Shown here piece after piece: positions 38,150 through 46,844 of a stretch of 64,000 bases of DNA. Positions within the stretch are counted from its first letter, which is position 1; the number at the start of each line of letters is the position of its first letter. Source of the stretch: Hyphomicrobiales bacterium (GTDB taxonomy: Bacteria > Pseudomonadota > Alphaproteobacteria > Rhizobiales > Rhizobiaceae). A model generated the notes under the pieces. It did not search any database and was not told where the DNA came from. It saw nothing but the letters and a program-made list of their open reading frames with translations. The stretch covers positions 21,579 through 85,578 of the forward strand of contig JAFKJU010000029.1 in the NCBI GenBank assembly GCA_017305935.1, read 5' to 3'. The position numbers and the translations under genes are program-made.

Positions 38150-38170
38150 TAAACGAAACCGTATCGTTTA
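38150..38170. promoter_or_regulatory. Inverted repeat, probable TetR operator
   Basis: TAAACGA (38150-38156) and TCGTTTA (38164-38170) form a perfect 7-bp dyad with a 7-base spacer, in an AT-rich divergent promoter region between the minus-strand hdeD remnant and the plus-strand TetR gene. Size and position fit a TetR-family operator controlling both directions. Confidence 0.5.
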
Positions 38171-38273
38171 ACTAGCCAGCTCGTCAAGGAGCGGCATCTG
38201 AAGGAATGTTCCGTCTCCGGAGGCATTCCCTGCCAATCCCTGTTCATAAGGCAACGTAGCAAAAAGCGCTTCA

Positions 38274-38930
38274 ATGACGCCGACCGACAAGATCAATCAT
38301 GCGCGTGTGGCGAGCCACCACGGCGGACGGCCGACACCGGCGGAGTCTGAACGCATATCGGCCCGGATCATGGCGGCTGCGCGCAAGCTGTTCCTGCGAG
38401 ACGGGTTTGCGCAGACGAGCATGGACGCGATCGCCGCGGAAATTGGAATTTCCAAGCGGACTCTTTATTCGCGCCATCCAGGCAAGGCCGCACTTTTCGA
38501 AGCGATTGTCCTCGATGTTGTAAACACGGGCCTATCGAATATCGTCACGGAGCAGTTGTCGGGCAAGACTCCGCGGGACAAGCTGCTGGCTTTGTCGTTG
38601 CGCATTCTAGAAGTAGCGACTGATCCGCTCATCATTTCCCTGGAAAGAGTTGTTGTTGGCGAGTCGTGGCAGTTTCCGAAGTTGGCGAGTCTCGTCGGCC
38701 AGTATGGAATGCCGCCGATCCGCGAGGAGGTAATGGCCGTGCTGCGCGACCACGGTGCAAGTGAACCCGGTCTGGCCCGTGATGCGGAGATATTCCTGTC
38801 CATCACGATGATACCGCAACTGCGGCAGGCCGTTCTTCAGCGGACGCCGCCGGGGATCGCGGGGATAGACCGGGCCGCCCTTGAACGCACCATCGATATC
38901 TTCGTCCGAGGAATTGAGATGGAACTATGA
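38274..38930 (+). CDS. TetR/AcrR family transcriptional regulator
   Basis: A 218-residue repressor with an N-terminal helix-turn-helix (ARIMAAARKLFLRDGFAQTS, MDAIAAEIGISKRTLYSRHP, about 28-70) and an AefR-like C-terminal ligand-binding domain. It is divergent from the hdeD remnant with a dyad between them, so it probably regulates itself and the leftward genes. The ligand is unknown. The stop overlaps the next small frame (ATGA). Confidence 0.92.
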   Translation: MTPTDKINHARVASHHGGRPTPAESERISARIMAAARKLFLRDGFAQTSMDAIAAEIGISKRTLYSRHPGKAALFEAIVLDVVNTGLSNIVTEQLSGKTPRDKLLALSLRILEVATDPLIISLERVVVGESWQFPKLASLVGQYGMPPIREEVMAVLRDHGASEPGLARDAEIFLSITMIPQLRQAVLQRTPPGIAGIDRAALERTIDIFVRGIEMEL

Positions 38931-39289
38931 GTGGCATCCACACGATCGGAAAACGCCGCGCAATAACACGCTGGCTGCCTGTTTCGGACTGTGCTTCCCG
39001 ATCTCAGGACACAATGGTTCCGAGCAGAGCCACGGTTGAAGGCGTCACGCAGGTGGGTGCGCTGGGGGCGGCGACGAGACACGCGAGCATCGATGCCGAC
39101 GTTGGTCTGGGGGACCACCTCGGGGCGGGGGCGATGCAAGCAGCGCAGACCGTCGGCGTAGCGGCGAGCGTGGCCGTCAGTGCGCCGATCACTGTTTTCG
39201 AATCGACTATGCGGCGCAGCATCGGCGAGCAGGTCGAAAGACTTGGCCGCGCGGCAGGTAACGCGCTCGGATCGGCAGTAAGCCGATGA
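38927..39289 (+). CDS. Hypothetical protein downstream of TetR (low support)
   Basis: A frame of 120 codons that begins at an ATG overlapping the tetR stop, which argues for translation. No family recognised. The middle and C-terminal part (VGVAASVAVSAPITVFESTM, then RRSIGEQVERLGRAAGNALG) looks like a short hydrophobic segment plus an amphipathic helix. The N-terminal 40 residues look random. Could be a real small membrane-associated protein or a fortuitous frame. Confidence 0.4.
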   Translation: MSGIHTIGKRRAITRWLPVSDCASRSQDTMVPSRATVEGVTQVGALGAATRHASIDADVGLGDHLGAGAMQAAQTVGVAASVAVSAPITVFESTMRRSIGEQVERLGRAAGNALGSAVSR

Positions 39290-39404
39290 CCCGAGCCTCT
39301 TCTGCAAACGCATGGAATCGAAAGGCCACCACTGGAATGGGTTGTCTGCGCACGCTCAGGGATGGTCCCGCCAGAAATCAATCAATGGAAGTCCGCCGAA
39401 AAAG

Positions 39405-40604
39405 ATGATTCAAGTTAGCCCCTTTCTATCTTTCACGATTGCGGTCCTGCTCCTCATCGTGGGCAAGATCTTGACGATGAACATCGCGGTGCTGCGAAAG
39501 TACTCGATACCGGAGCCTGTTGTCGGCGGCATTTTGTGCGCCTTGCTAGTGGCTTTGGCCTACTGGATTGCGGGCTGGAGAATCCAGTTCGAACTCGGCG
39601 TGCGTGACCACCTGCTGCTGCTGTTCTTCGCCAGCATCGGTCTGAAGTCGGATACGGCCACCCTTTTGCAGGGCGGCAGGCCGCTCATCGTGCTGCTCGC
39701 GCTCGCAACCGCGTTCATGCTCATCCAGAACGTCACGGGGATGGGGATCGCCGCATTGTTCGGGCTCGATCCGAAGGCCGGCCTGATGGTCGGGTCCGTC
39801 TCGCTGACGGGCGGGGTCGGCACCACGGTCGCCTGGGCGCCGATCTTCGTCGGGGACCTCGGGATCGCCAACGCGATGGAGCTCGGCATCGCCAGCAACA
39901 CGGTCGGGCTGATCGCGGCATGTGTGATCGGCGGCCCCATGGCCGCCCTGCTGATCCGCCGCAATGGAATCGTCACCTCGGGCGACGCAGATATCGACGT
40001 CGGCGCCGCCCATGAGGAGCCGGAGCCGAAGATGGACTATTTCTGCCTGCTCTGGGCGATCCTGGCGCTCAATGTCGCGGTCATGCTCGGCATGGCGCTC
40101 GACTCCCTGATCGCGCTGACGGGCTTCAGACTCCCGACCTTCGTCAGTTGCCTGCTGGCCGGCATTGCAATCCGCAATCTGATGCCGCTGGCAGCCGGGG
40201 CGGCCATCACCCGCATCTGGCCCGGCGTGCGACAAGGATTGTCGCTTCTGTCCGACCTCTCTCTCGGCCTGTTCCTGACGATGGCGCTGATGGGCCTGCA
40301 ACTGTGGCAGTTGAGCGGCGTCTTCACCTTTGTCGTCGCCGCGCTCGCGGTGCAGATCGCGCTCACGATCGTCTACACGGTTTTCATCGTCTTTCCCGCC
40401 ATGGGGCGTGACTACGAAGCGGCCGTGATATCTGCCAGCTTCGGAGGCATCACGCTCGGATCCACTGCCACTGCCATCGCCAACATGACGGCCGTCACCC
40501 AGCAATATGGCGCGGCGCACAGGGCCTTCATCGTCGTGCCGCTCGTCTGCGGCTTCTTCATCGACCTCGTCAATGCGGTCGTGATCGCCATATTCGCAGG
40601 ATAG
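39405..40604 (+). CDS. gltS: Sodium/glutamate symporter, GltS family
   Basis: A 399-residue secondary transporter, about 10-12 hydrophobic helices. It shows the duplicated GltS loops VSLTGGVGTTVAWAPIFVGD and SASFGGITLGSTATAIANMT, both characteristic. Start ATG 39405 (MIQVSPFLSFTIAV) fits the family N-terminus; the frame extends upstream to 39312 with no homologous sequence. Imports glutamate with Na+, which would link it to the sodium gradient made by the Nqr complex in this island. Confidence 0.9.
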   Translation: MIQVSPFLSFTIAVLLLIVGKILTMNIAVLRKYSIPEPVVGGILCALLVALAYWIAGWRIQFELGVRDHLLLLFFASIGLKSDTATLLQGGRPLIVLLALATAFMLIQNVTGMGIAALFGLDPKAGLMVGSVSLTGGVGTTVAWAPIFVGDLGIANAMELGIASNTVGLIAACVIGGPMAALLIRRNGIVTSGDADIDVGAAHEEPEPKMDYFCLLWAILALNVAVMLGMALDSLIALTGFRLPTFVSCLLAGIAIRNLMPLAAGAAITRIWPGVRQGLSLLSDLSLGLFLTMALMGLQLWQLSGVFTFVVAALAVQIALTIVYTVFIVFPAMGRDYEAAVISASFGGITLGSTATAIANMTAVTQQYGAAHRAFIVVPLVCGFFIDLVNAVVIAIFAG

Positions 40605-40641
40605 CGCCGGCTACGTTTCGTCCGAACCCCAAGAGAAAAAA

Positions 40642-41811
40642 ATGGATGATAAGAACCAACATGACCTGCCGACAGGCTCTTCTGAGGACAGGCCCGCCGA
40701 CCGTGCCCCCGAAGCGTTGGCTGACGCTCCGGTCGAGGCGGGGCCGACCAGGACGGGAGTCCGGGTCGGCGTGCTCGTTATCGGGCTCATGGTCGCCTTC
40801 GTAGCCTGGTACGCCGTTTCCGACAAGCTCGCCCCCTATACCGACCGCGGCACGGTCAGCGGCTACATTGCCCGACTAGCGCCCCGTGTTTCAGGCCCGG
40901 TAATCAGCGTCCACGTTGAGGACAATACGATTGTCCAGGAGGGCGATCTTCTTTACGTGGTCGACCCGCGCCCGTTCGAGATCGCGGTCCAGCAGGCGGA
41001 AGTCGAACTCGAACAGGCGACCCAGTCAATCAACGCCTCGTCGGCGGCGCTGATCGCTGCACAGGCCAAGGTGTCGCAGGCCAGGGCCAAATTCGAAAAC
41101 GCCAAGACCTCGAACGCCAGGACGCAAAGCCTTGTACAGCGTGGTGTTGCCGCGCGGAAGCAGGAGGAAGCATCTCGCGCGGAACTCGAGGTCGCGCAGG
41201 CGGAGGTCGATGCGGCGGAGGCTGATCTGTCTAGCGCGGAAGCCGAGTTGGGGGCGGCGGGCGCCAGCAATCCGCGCATCAAGGCCGCTCGACTCAAGCT
41301 GGAAAGGGCGCAGCTCGACCTGATCTACACACGGGTCGTGGCACCGACGCTCGGCGTGGTCACGAATCTCGATCTAGCAGTCGGCCAGTACGTGAGCGCG
41401 GGTTCGGCCGCTCTCACCTTCATCGACGGAAGGGGAGCCTGGATCACGGCCGATATGCGCGAGAACCAGCTCGCCAATATCGAGCCGGGCAACAAGGTGG
41501 GCCTGCTTTTCGATGCCTTGCCGGGGCAGATTTTTACCGGGACCGTACACAGCGTCGGCTGGGGCATCGATACCGGACGGACCGCATCCAGCGGTCTGGT
41601 GCAGAACGAGCCGGAAACGCGCTGGTTCGAGCCGGCCCGCCGGTTTCCCGTGCGCATTGAACTCGATCGAGCGCTTTCGGAATGGCCTCGCACCGTCAGG
41701 GTGGGCGCGAAGGCCACCGTCGTGGTCTACGCCGCAGGCGAAAGCAATCCGTCAGCGTGGATCGCAATGGCCCTGCACCGCGCCCAGTCGCTTCTGTCCT
41801 ATCTGTATTGA
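40642..41811 (+). CDS. HlyD/EmrA-type membrane fusion protein
   Basis: A 389-residue efflux adaptor: disordered N-terminus, one membrane helix (about 45-65), lipoyl-like half RLAPRVSGPVISVHVEDNTI, a long coiled coil (about 115-215), second lipoyl half and a beta-barrel (VGQYVSAGSAALTFIDGRGA). It is followed after 9 bases by the DUF2955 membrane gene, a pairing seen in many proteobacteria (YibH-like systems). It likely exports aromatic or toxic small molecules; no outer-membrane partner is encoded here. Confidence 0.9.
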   Translation: MDDKNQHDLPTGSSEDRPADRAPEALADAPVEAGPTRTGVRVGVLVIGLMVAFVAWYAVSDKLAPYTDRGTVSGYIARLAPRVSGPVISVHVEDNTIVQEGDLLYVVDPRPFEIAVQQAEVELEQATQSINASSAALIAAQAKVSQARAKFENAKTSNARTQSLVQRGVAARKQEEASRAELEVAQAEVDAAEADLSSAEAELGAAGASNPRIKAARLKLERAQLDLIYTRVVAPTLGVVTNLDLAVGQYVSAGSAALTFIDGRGAWITADMRENQLANIEPGNKVGLLFDALPGQIFTGTVHSVGWGIDTGRTASSGLVQNEPETRWFEPARRFPVRIELDRALSEWPRTVRVGAKATVVVYAAGESNPSAWIAMALHRAQSLLSYLY

Positions 41812-41820
41812 GGTGGGGCC

Positions 41821-42843
41821 ATGTATGTTTCGCCCCGGCCGAGCTTTCGCGACGACCCAAATTTTCCTTTGCGCATGGCGCTGCTTGCGGTGATCTCGGT
41901 GGGCGCGATACCCTTTGTCATGCCCTCTATGCCGGCGCTGATGGCGGCCCTGCCGTTTGGCCTGATGGCCGGCATGCGCAAGGCCTTCGATCCGAAGAAA
42001 GCCATAGGAGGTCCTCTGGCGCTCATCATGATGATTTGGTTGGCAAGCGGCGTGCTCACCCTTCTCATGTCTTGGCCGGTGGCGTTCCTGATCGCGGTCG
42101 GCAGCCTCTATTTCGTCGCGTTCTATCTCATCCAGAGCACCGGCAACCCGATGGGGATGCTGATCCTGGTGTCCGTTGGCCTCGCCTCTATCCTGGGTAT
42201 GAACTCCATCACTGCGCTCGACGCCCTAAGTGATTCGGTGGTCGAGGCGGGCATCCTCGCATTGATCGCGATTCCGGTCCTTTACCTCCTCATTCCGCCG
42301 GCTACCCAGGAGAAAATGATCGACGAATATACGCCCGCACCGGGCAATCACGTGCGATCGGCGCTCATCCGGGCGGTCGTCCTGCTCGGGCTCAGCTTCT
42401 GGCTCTACAGCTTCATCGATATGTCCAACATGATGATGGCGATCGCCGCGATATTCGTGCTGTGTTTCCCGACACGCGAGCAGTTGTTTGCAGAGGCCCG
42501 GGAACGGATCTTTGCGACGGTGCTAGGTGCATCCGCAGCGGGTGTCGCCCTGTTCCTGATGACCCTGAACGCCCATTTCTTCATGCTGGTCGGTCTGGTC
42601 TTTCTCACGGTGCTATATTTCGCCACCATGATGATGATCGGCCGCCATCCTCCGATGGTCTACCAGTTCAGCGCATCGGCCGCTCTGTCACTGATCGTTG
42701 GTGCCCTTACCACGCAGGAACCTTCCTATGCAGCGTTAACCCGCCTGGCACTGACCTTCGTCGGAACCGCAGTCGCAGCGCTGATGACGGCGACGCTCGA
42801 AAGCATGGCCAATGCGTGGGAACGACCAACCCTGCGGCGCTGA
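41821..42843 (+). CDS. DUF2955 family membrane protein (efflux partner)
   Basis: A 340-residue polytopic protein with about ten hydrophobic segments arranged in two halves, similar in layout to FUSC/aromatic-acid exporters. Recognisable by RPSFRDDPNFPLRMALLAVI and MTATLESMANAWERP. Paired with the upstream HlyD-type adaptor in one operon. Transport direction and substrate are inferred from the pairing only. Confidence 0.83.
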   Translation: MYVSPRPSFRDDPNFPLRMALLAVISVGAIPFVMPSMPALMAALPFGLMAGMRKAFDPKKAIGGPLALIMMIWLASGVLTLLMSWPVAFLIAVGSLYFVAFYLIQSTGNPMGMLILVSVGLASILGMNSITALDALSDSVVEAGILALIAIPVLYLLIPPATQEKMIDEYTPAPGNHVRSALIRAVVLLGLSFWLYSFIDMSNMMMAIAAIFVLCFPTREQLFAEARERIFATVLGASAAGVALFLMTLNAHFFMLVGLVFLTVLYFATMMMIGRHPPMVYQFSASAALSLIVGALTTQEPSYAALTRLALTFVGTAVAALMTATLESMANAWERPTLRR

Positions 42844-43031
42844 ACGAAAGCAAGGGTTTGAACATTTTTAATGACTCGCGATCAAGCGCTCCTCTCTCAA
42901 GGTAATTTGGCGCGATTACTCCGAGTTTGTGAAAAAACGCGAAACGAAGAGCACATCACAGCGTCGGTCATCGGCTGTTGACTGCCTTTCGTTGCGCCGA
43001 TAGACTGGACAACCGTTTATTTGGAGAAATT

Positions 43032-43649
43032 ATGCCCAACCGAATGATCCGGCCCGTCCCGGAAGACACCACCCGTGAGCGCATCCTGAAAGCCGCGATA
43101 CTTCGCTTCTCCACCCACTCCTATGAGGAAACCGGGTTGCGAGACATTGCCGCCGATGTCGGTGTCGACATGGCCTATGTTCATCGTTCCTTCGGTTCGA
43201 AGGAGAAGCTGTTCCGGGAGGCTGTCAAGGCAATCGTTCGTCCCGAGGTCTGGCTGGTCGGCGAGGCGAGTGAGTTACACGTAACGTTGGCAAAAGAGGT
43301 TCTAGCCGAGAAGGGCGCCAACGAGATCCGATCTTTTGACGTCCTCGCTAGATCTTTTTCCAGTCCCGAGGCTTCGCGTGTTTTTCGCGAACTCATTGAC
43401 GAGGGGCTCGTCAAGCCAATGGCTTCCAAATGTCCGGTTGTGTCCGAACAGCGCGCCTCCATGGTCGCCGCGTTCCTGGCCGGCGTCAGCATCCTTCGTG
43501 ACGTCATCGGTACGCCAGCGCTGCAGAGTGGTGGAAATGATCGTGAACTGATGGCTCTGGTCTCCCAGGTCGTCGAGTTCATCATGAACGAAGACAAGGG
43601 ATGTCAAACCATGACGACCGCCGTGCCGATCAGTCGGGAGCCGCAATGA
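43032..43649 (+). CDS. TetR family regulator upstream of PHA synthase
   Basis: A 205-residue repressor with an N-terminal helix-turn-helix (TRERILKAAILRFSTHSYEE, GLRDIAADVGVDMAYVHRSF) and a C-terminal ligand domain. ATG 43032 is chosen (GGAGA upstream, MPNRMIRPVPEDTT); the longer frame to 42978 has no support. It overlaps phaC by ATGA, so it is cotranscribed with, and probably controls, the phaC-pta-ackA-fabI operon. Confidence 0.9.
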   Translation: MPNRMIRPVPEDTTRERILKAAILRFSTHSYEETGLRDIAADVGVDMAYVHRSFGSKEKLFREAVKAIVRPEVWLVGEASELHVTLAKEVLAEKGANEIRSFDVLARSFSSPEASRVFRELIDEGLVKPMASKCPVVSEQRASMVAAFLAGVSILRDVIGTPALQSGGNDRELMALVSQVVEFIMNEDKGCQTMTTAVPISREPQ

Positions 43650-45427
43650 ATGATTTGAGCCGGCGAGACATCAAGGCGGCGGACGCCCGCCACGACACTT
43701 TCGACACGGAAACCTACCGCGCAATCGATCGGATGCGCGAGGCGCTGAGCGCGCGGATGACTGGCGGGCTTTCTCCGGCGGCACTGGCGCTGGCCTTGTT
43801 CGACTGGTCGATCCATCTGGCCTCGGCGCCTGGAAAGCGTCTGGAACTTACCGACAAGGCCGTGCGGAAAAGCGCCCGGCTGTCGGGTTATCTCTGCGCC
43901 GCCAGTCTCGATGACGACACTCCATGCTGCATCGAGCCCTTGCCGGGCGACTACCGCTTCACCGGGGAGGCGTGGAAGGAACTCCCCTATGCGGCCTATG
44001 CTCAGGCGTTCCTGCTCGCCCAGCAGTGGTGGCACAATGCGACACGGGAGGTGCCAGGCGTCGCTCCTCACCACGAGGACGTGGTCTCCTTCGCCGCGCG
44101 GCAAGTGCTCGACATGTTCTCGCCATCCAACAATCCGTTCACCAATCCCGAGGTGATCAACAAAACCATCGCCACTGGTGGGGCAAACTTCCTCGCGGGG
44201 TTTCAGAACTGGTTCGAAGATATCAACAGGCTTGCGGGCGGTCGCCCGCCCGCGGGCACGGAAGGGTTCGTACCGGGGCGGGATGTCGCGGTCACTCCCG
44301 GAAAGGTCATCTTCCGAAACCATCTGATCGAACTGATCCAGTACAGTCCCACAACCGACACCGTTATGGCGGAGCCGGTGCTGATCGTGCCTGCCTGGAT
44401 CATGAAATACTACATCCTTGACCTGTCGCCGGAGAATTCCCTGGTGCGCTATCTGGTCGGGCAGGGGCACACGGTCTTCGCCGTTTCCTGGCGAAACCCT
44501 GGGGCAGACGATCGCGATCTCACGCTGGACGATTATCGCCGTTTGGGTGTCATGGCCGCGCTCGACGTGATCGCCGCCATCGTTCCCGACAGCAGGATCC
44601 ATGCGACGGGCTATTGCCTGGGTGGCACGCTTCTCGCGATCGCGGCGGCTGCGATGGGGCGCGCCGGCGACGGGAGGCTGGCAACGCTCACCCTTTTCGC
44701 AGCCCAGACGGATTTTTCCGAACCCGGCGAACTGGCGCTCTTCATCGACCCGAGCCAGATGCATTTCCTCGAAAGCATGATGTGGGATCGGGGTTATCTG
44801 TCGGCGGACCAGATGGCGGGTGCCTTTCAGATATTGAAGAGCAACGACCTCGTCTGGTCGCGACTGGTCCACGACTATCTCATGGGCGAACGCACGCGGA
44901 TGAACGACCTTATGGCGTGGAATGCCGATTCCACGCGCATGCCCTATCGGATGCATGCTGAATATCTGCAACGCCTCTACCTCGACAACGAGCTTGCAAC
45001 CGGCCGCTTCATGGTCGATGGCCGTCCGGCGGCGCTGCAAAATATCCGCGTGCCGATGTTCGTCGTGGGAACGGAACGCGATCATGTCGCGCCATGGAGA
45101 TCGGTCTACAAGATCCACCAGCTAGCCGATACCGATGTTACCTTCGTTCTCGCCAGCGGCGGGCACAATGCAGGCATTGTCAGCGAGCCGGGCCATCGCG
45201 GTCGCCGTTATCGCATCGCGACCAGACTGGCAGTCGACATCTGCCTTGGCCCCGGCGAATGGGCAGCAGAGGCTGAGGCCCGGAACGGTTCCTGGTGGGA
45301 GGCCTGGCTGCCGTGGCTTGCCGCGCACTCAGGTAAGGTTCGGGTAGCCCCGCCTCAGCTTGGTGCCGCCGAGAGGGGCTTTCCTGCTATTGCCGAGGCG
45401 CCCGGTGCCTACGTGTTCCAGAAGTGA
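43646..45427 (+). CDS. phaC: Class I poly(3-hydroxyalkanoate) synthase
   Basis: Polymerises 3-hydroxyacyl-CoA into PHA granules. 593 residues, the class I length. The lipase-like box with catalytic cysteine is ATGYCLGGTLLAIAAAAMGR; the aspartate is in VVGTERDHVAPWRSVYKIHQ and the histidine in LASGGHNAGIVSEPGH. The N-terminal PhaC domain includes the NPFTNPEVINKTIATGGANF segment. ATG 43646 overlaps the TetR stop. Clustering with Pta/Ack/FabI rather than phaAB suggests a second, low-oxygen PHA module used as an electron sink. Confidence 0.94.
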   Translation: MNDLSRRDIKAADARHDTFDTETYRAIDRMREALSARMTGGLSPAALALALFDWSIHLASAPGKRLELTDKAVRKSARLSGYLCAASLDDDTPCCIEPLPGDYRFTGEAWKELPYAAYAQAFLLAQQWWHNATREVPGVAPHHEDVVSFAARQVLDMFSPSNNPFTNPEVINKTIATGGANFLAGFQNWFEDINRLAGGRPPAGTEGFVPGRDVAVTPGKVIFRNHLIELIQYSPTTDTVMAEPVLIVPAWIMKYYILDLSPENSLVRYLVGQGHTVFAVSWRNPGADDRDLTLDDYRRLGVMAALDVIAAIVPDSRIHATGYCLGGTLLAIAAAAMGRAGDGRLATLTLFAAQTDFSEPGELALFIDPSQMHFLESMMWDRGYLSADQMAGAFQILKSNDLVWSRLVHDYLMGERTRMNDLMAWNADSTRMPYRMHAEYLQRLYLDNELATGRFMVDGRPAALQNIRVPMFVVGTERDHVAPWRSVYKIHQLADTDVTFVLASGGHNAGIVSEPGHRGRRYRIATRLAVDICLGPGEWAAEAEARNGSWWEAWLPWLAAHSGKVRVAPPQLGAAERGFPAIAEAPGAYVFQK

Positions 45428-45434
45428 GAGTGCG

Positions 45435-46844
45435 ATGGCGGAAAAACTACTGACAAATCATACCTTCGCCGATTTACAGGTTGGCGATACCGCAAGCCTC
45501 ACACGGGTGGCAGGTGATACCGACATCGATCTGCTGGCAGCGATGCTCGGCAAAAGGCCGGCAGTTGGTGACGGGGCAGCGGAGGCAACGACGTTCTTCA
45601 ACGATATCGTTGCCAACGGGCTTTGGACAGGCGCGCTGGTCTCTCTGGTGATCGGCACAAGGCTTCCGGGGCCAGGGACGATCTATCTGGGACAGGATTT
45701 TCGCTTCGTGAAGCCGGTCGCCTCCGGCGACACGATCACGGCAACCGTGCGGGTTGTTCGCAAGAACCCCGAAAACCGGACGGTTGCGCTGGAGACAATC
45801 TGCGCCAATCAAACAGCGGAACTTGTCCTGACTGGTAACGCCATGGTGATCGCGCCCGACAAGTTGGTCGAATGGACCGCAACACCCTCCGTCGCATTGC
45901 AGGATACACGGCGAGCAAGCCGATATGAAGCTTTTGTTGCCGAAGCTCGTCGCCTCCCTCCGGTTCGGGCCGCCATCGTCCACCCATGCTCTGCCGGAGC
46001 AATCCTGGCTGCGGTCGAGGTCCGCCAACAGGGCCTGTTCGACCCGCTGCTGGTCGGGCCGGAAGCGAAGATCCGCGCCGCGGCCGAAGCCGCAGGGATC
46101 GATCTCGGCGACATGGCGATCGAGGACGTTCCCCATAGTCATGCCGCAGCCGCGCGCGCTGTCGAACTTGCGGTCGGCGGCGCGGTATCGGTTCTGGTCA
46201 AGGGCAGCCTCCATACCGACGAGCTTCTAGGCGCCGTCCTCGCCACCGGGTCCGGTCTCAAGACGGAGCGGCGCATCAGCCATGTCTTCGCGTTCGACGT
46301 CCCGGCCTATGGTAAGCCGCTTATCGTCACGGATGCCGCGATCAACATCCAGCCGACACTCGACCAGAAACGCGACATCTGCCAGAACGCGATCGACCTT
46401 CTTCGCGCTCTCGGCGTCGATGAGCCCCGAGTGGCGGTGCTCGCAGCGGTCGAGACCGTCAATGCGAAGATGCCGTCGACTCTCGACGCCGCCGCGCTGA
46501 CAGTGATGGCGGCGCGTGGTCAGATCACGGGCGGGCGTGTCGATGGCCCGCTTGCCTTCGACAACGCCATCGACCTTGATGCGGCGAAGACGAAGGGCAT
46601 TGTCTCCCCGGTCGCGGGTGAGGCCGACATTTTGCTCGTGCCGGATCTTGAAGCCGGCAACATGCTCGCCAAGCAACTGATTTATTTCGCGGGGGCGACG
46701 GCGGCTGGCATCGTGCTCGGCGCCCGTGTGCCGATCGTACTGACCAGTCGCTCCGATCCGCTTTCGGCACGCATCGCCTCGGCAACGCTCGCAAGACTGC
46801 TCGTCGCCCGCAACCAGGTGCCCGGGGCGGGGGCCATCTCATGA
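45435..46844 (+). CDS. Bifunctional MaoC-type enoyl-CoA hydratase / phosphate acetyltransferase
   Basis: A 469-residue fusion. Residues about 1-150 form a MaoC-like hot-dog hydratase domain (TRVAGDTDIDLLAAMLGKRP, IYLGQDFRFVKPVASGDTIT). Residues about 160-469 form a PTA/PTB phosphotransacylase (VLVKGSLHTDELLGAVLATG, GEADILLVPDLEAGNMLAKQ). It would turn acyl-CoA into acyl phosphate for the adjacent kinase, and hydrate enoyl-CoA to the hydroxyacyl-CoA used by PhaC. ATG 45435 lies 7 bases after phaC. Confidence 0.93.
   Translation: MAEKLLTNHTFADLQVGDTASLTRVAGDTDIDLLAAMLGKRPAVGDGAAEATTFFNDIVANGLWTGALVSLVIGTRLPGPGTIYLGQDFRFVKPVASGDTITATVRVVRKNPENRTVALETICANQTAELVLTGNAMVIAPDKLVEWTATPSVALQDTRRASRYEAFVAEARRLPPVRAAIVHPCSAGAILAAVEVRQQGLFDPLLVGPEAKIRAAAEAAGIDLGDMAIEDVPHSHAAAARAVELAVGGAVSVLVKGSLHTDELLGAVLATGSGLKTERRISHVFAFDVPAYGKPLIVTDAAINIQPTLDQKRDICQNAIDLLRALGVDEPRVAVLAAVETVNAKMPSTLDAAALTVMAARGQITGGRVDGPLAFDNAIDLDAAKTKGIVSPVAGEADILLVPDLEAGNMLAKQLIYFAGATAAGIVLGARVPIVLTSRSDPLSARIASATLARLLVARNQVPGAGAIS

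Noticed and set aside
38837..39313. Minus-strand frame opposite the small gene after tetR
   Set aside because: Arg-rich shadow; the plus-strand frame has start/stop coupling to tetR and is the better, though weak, call.
43604..45118. Long minus-strand frame (about 500 codons) opposite phaC
   Set aside because: Mirror frame in GC-rich DNA; Arg/His-rich product without recognisable domains, while the plus strand encodes a complete PHA synthase.
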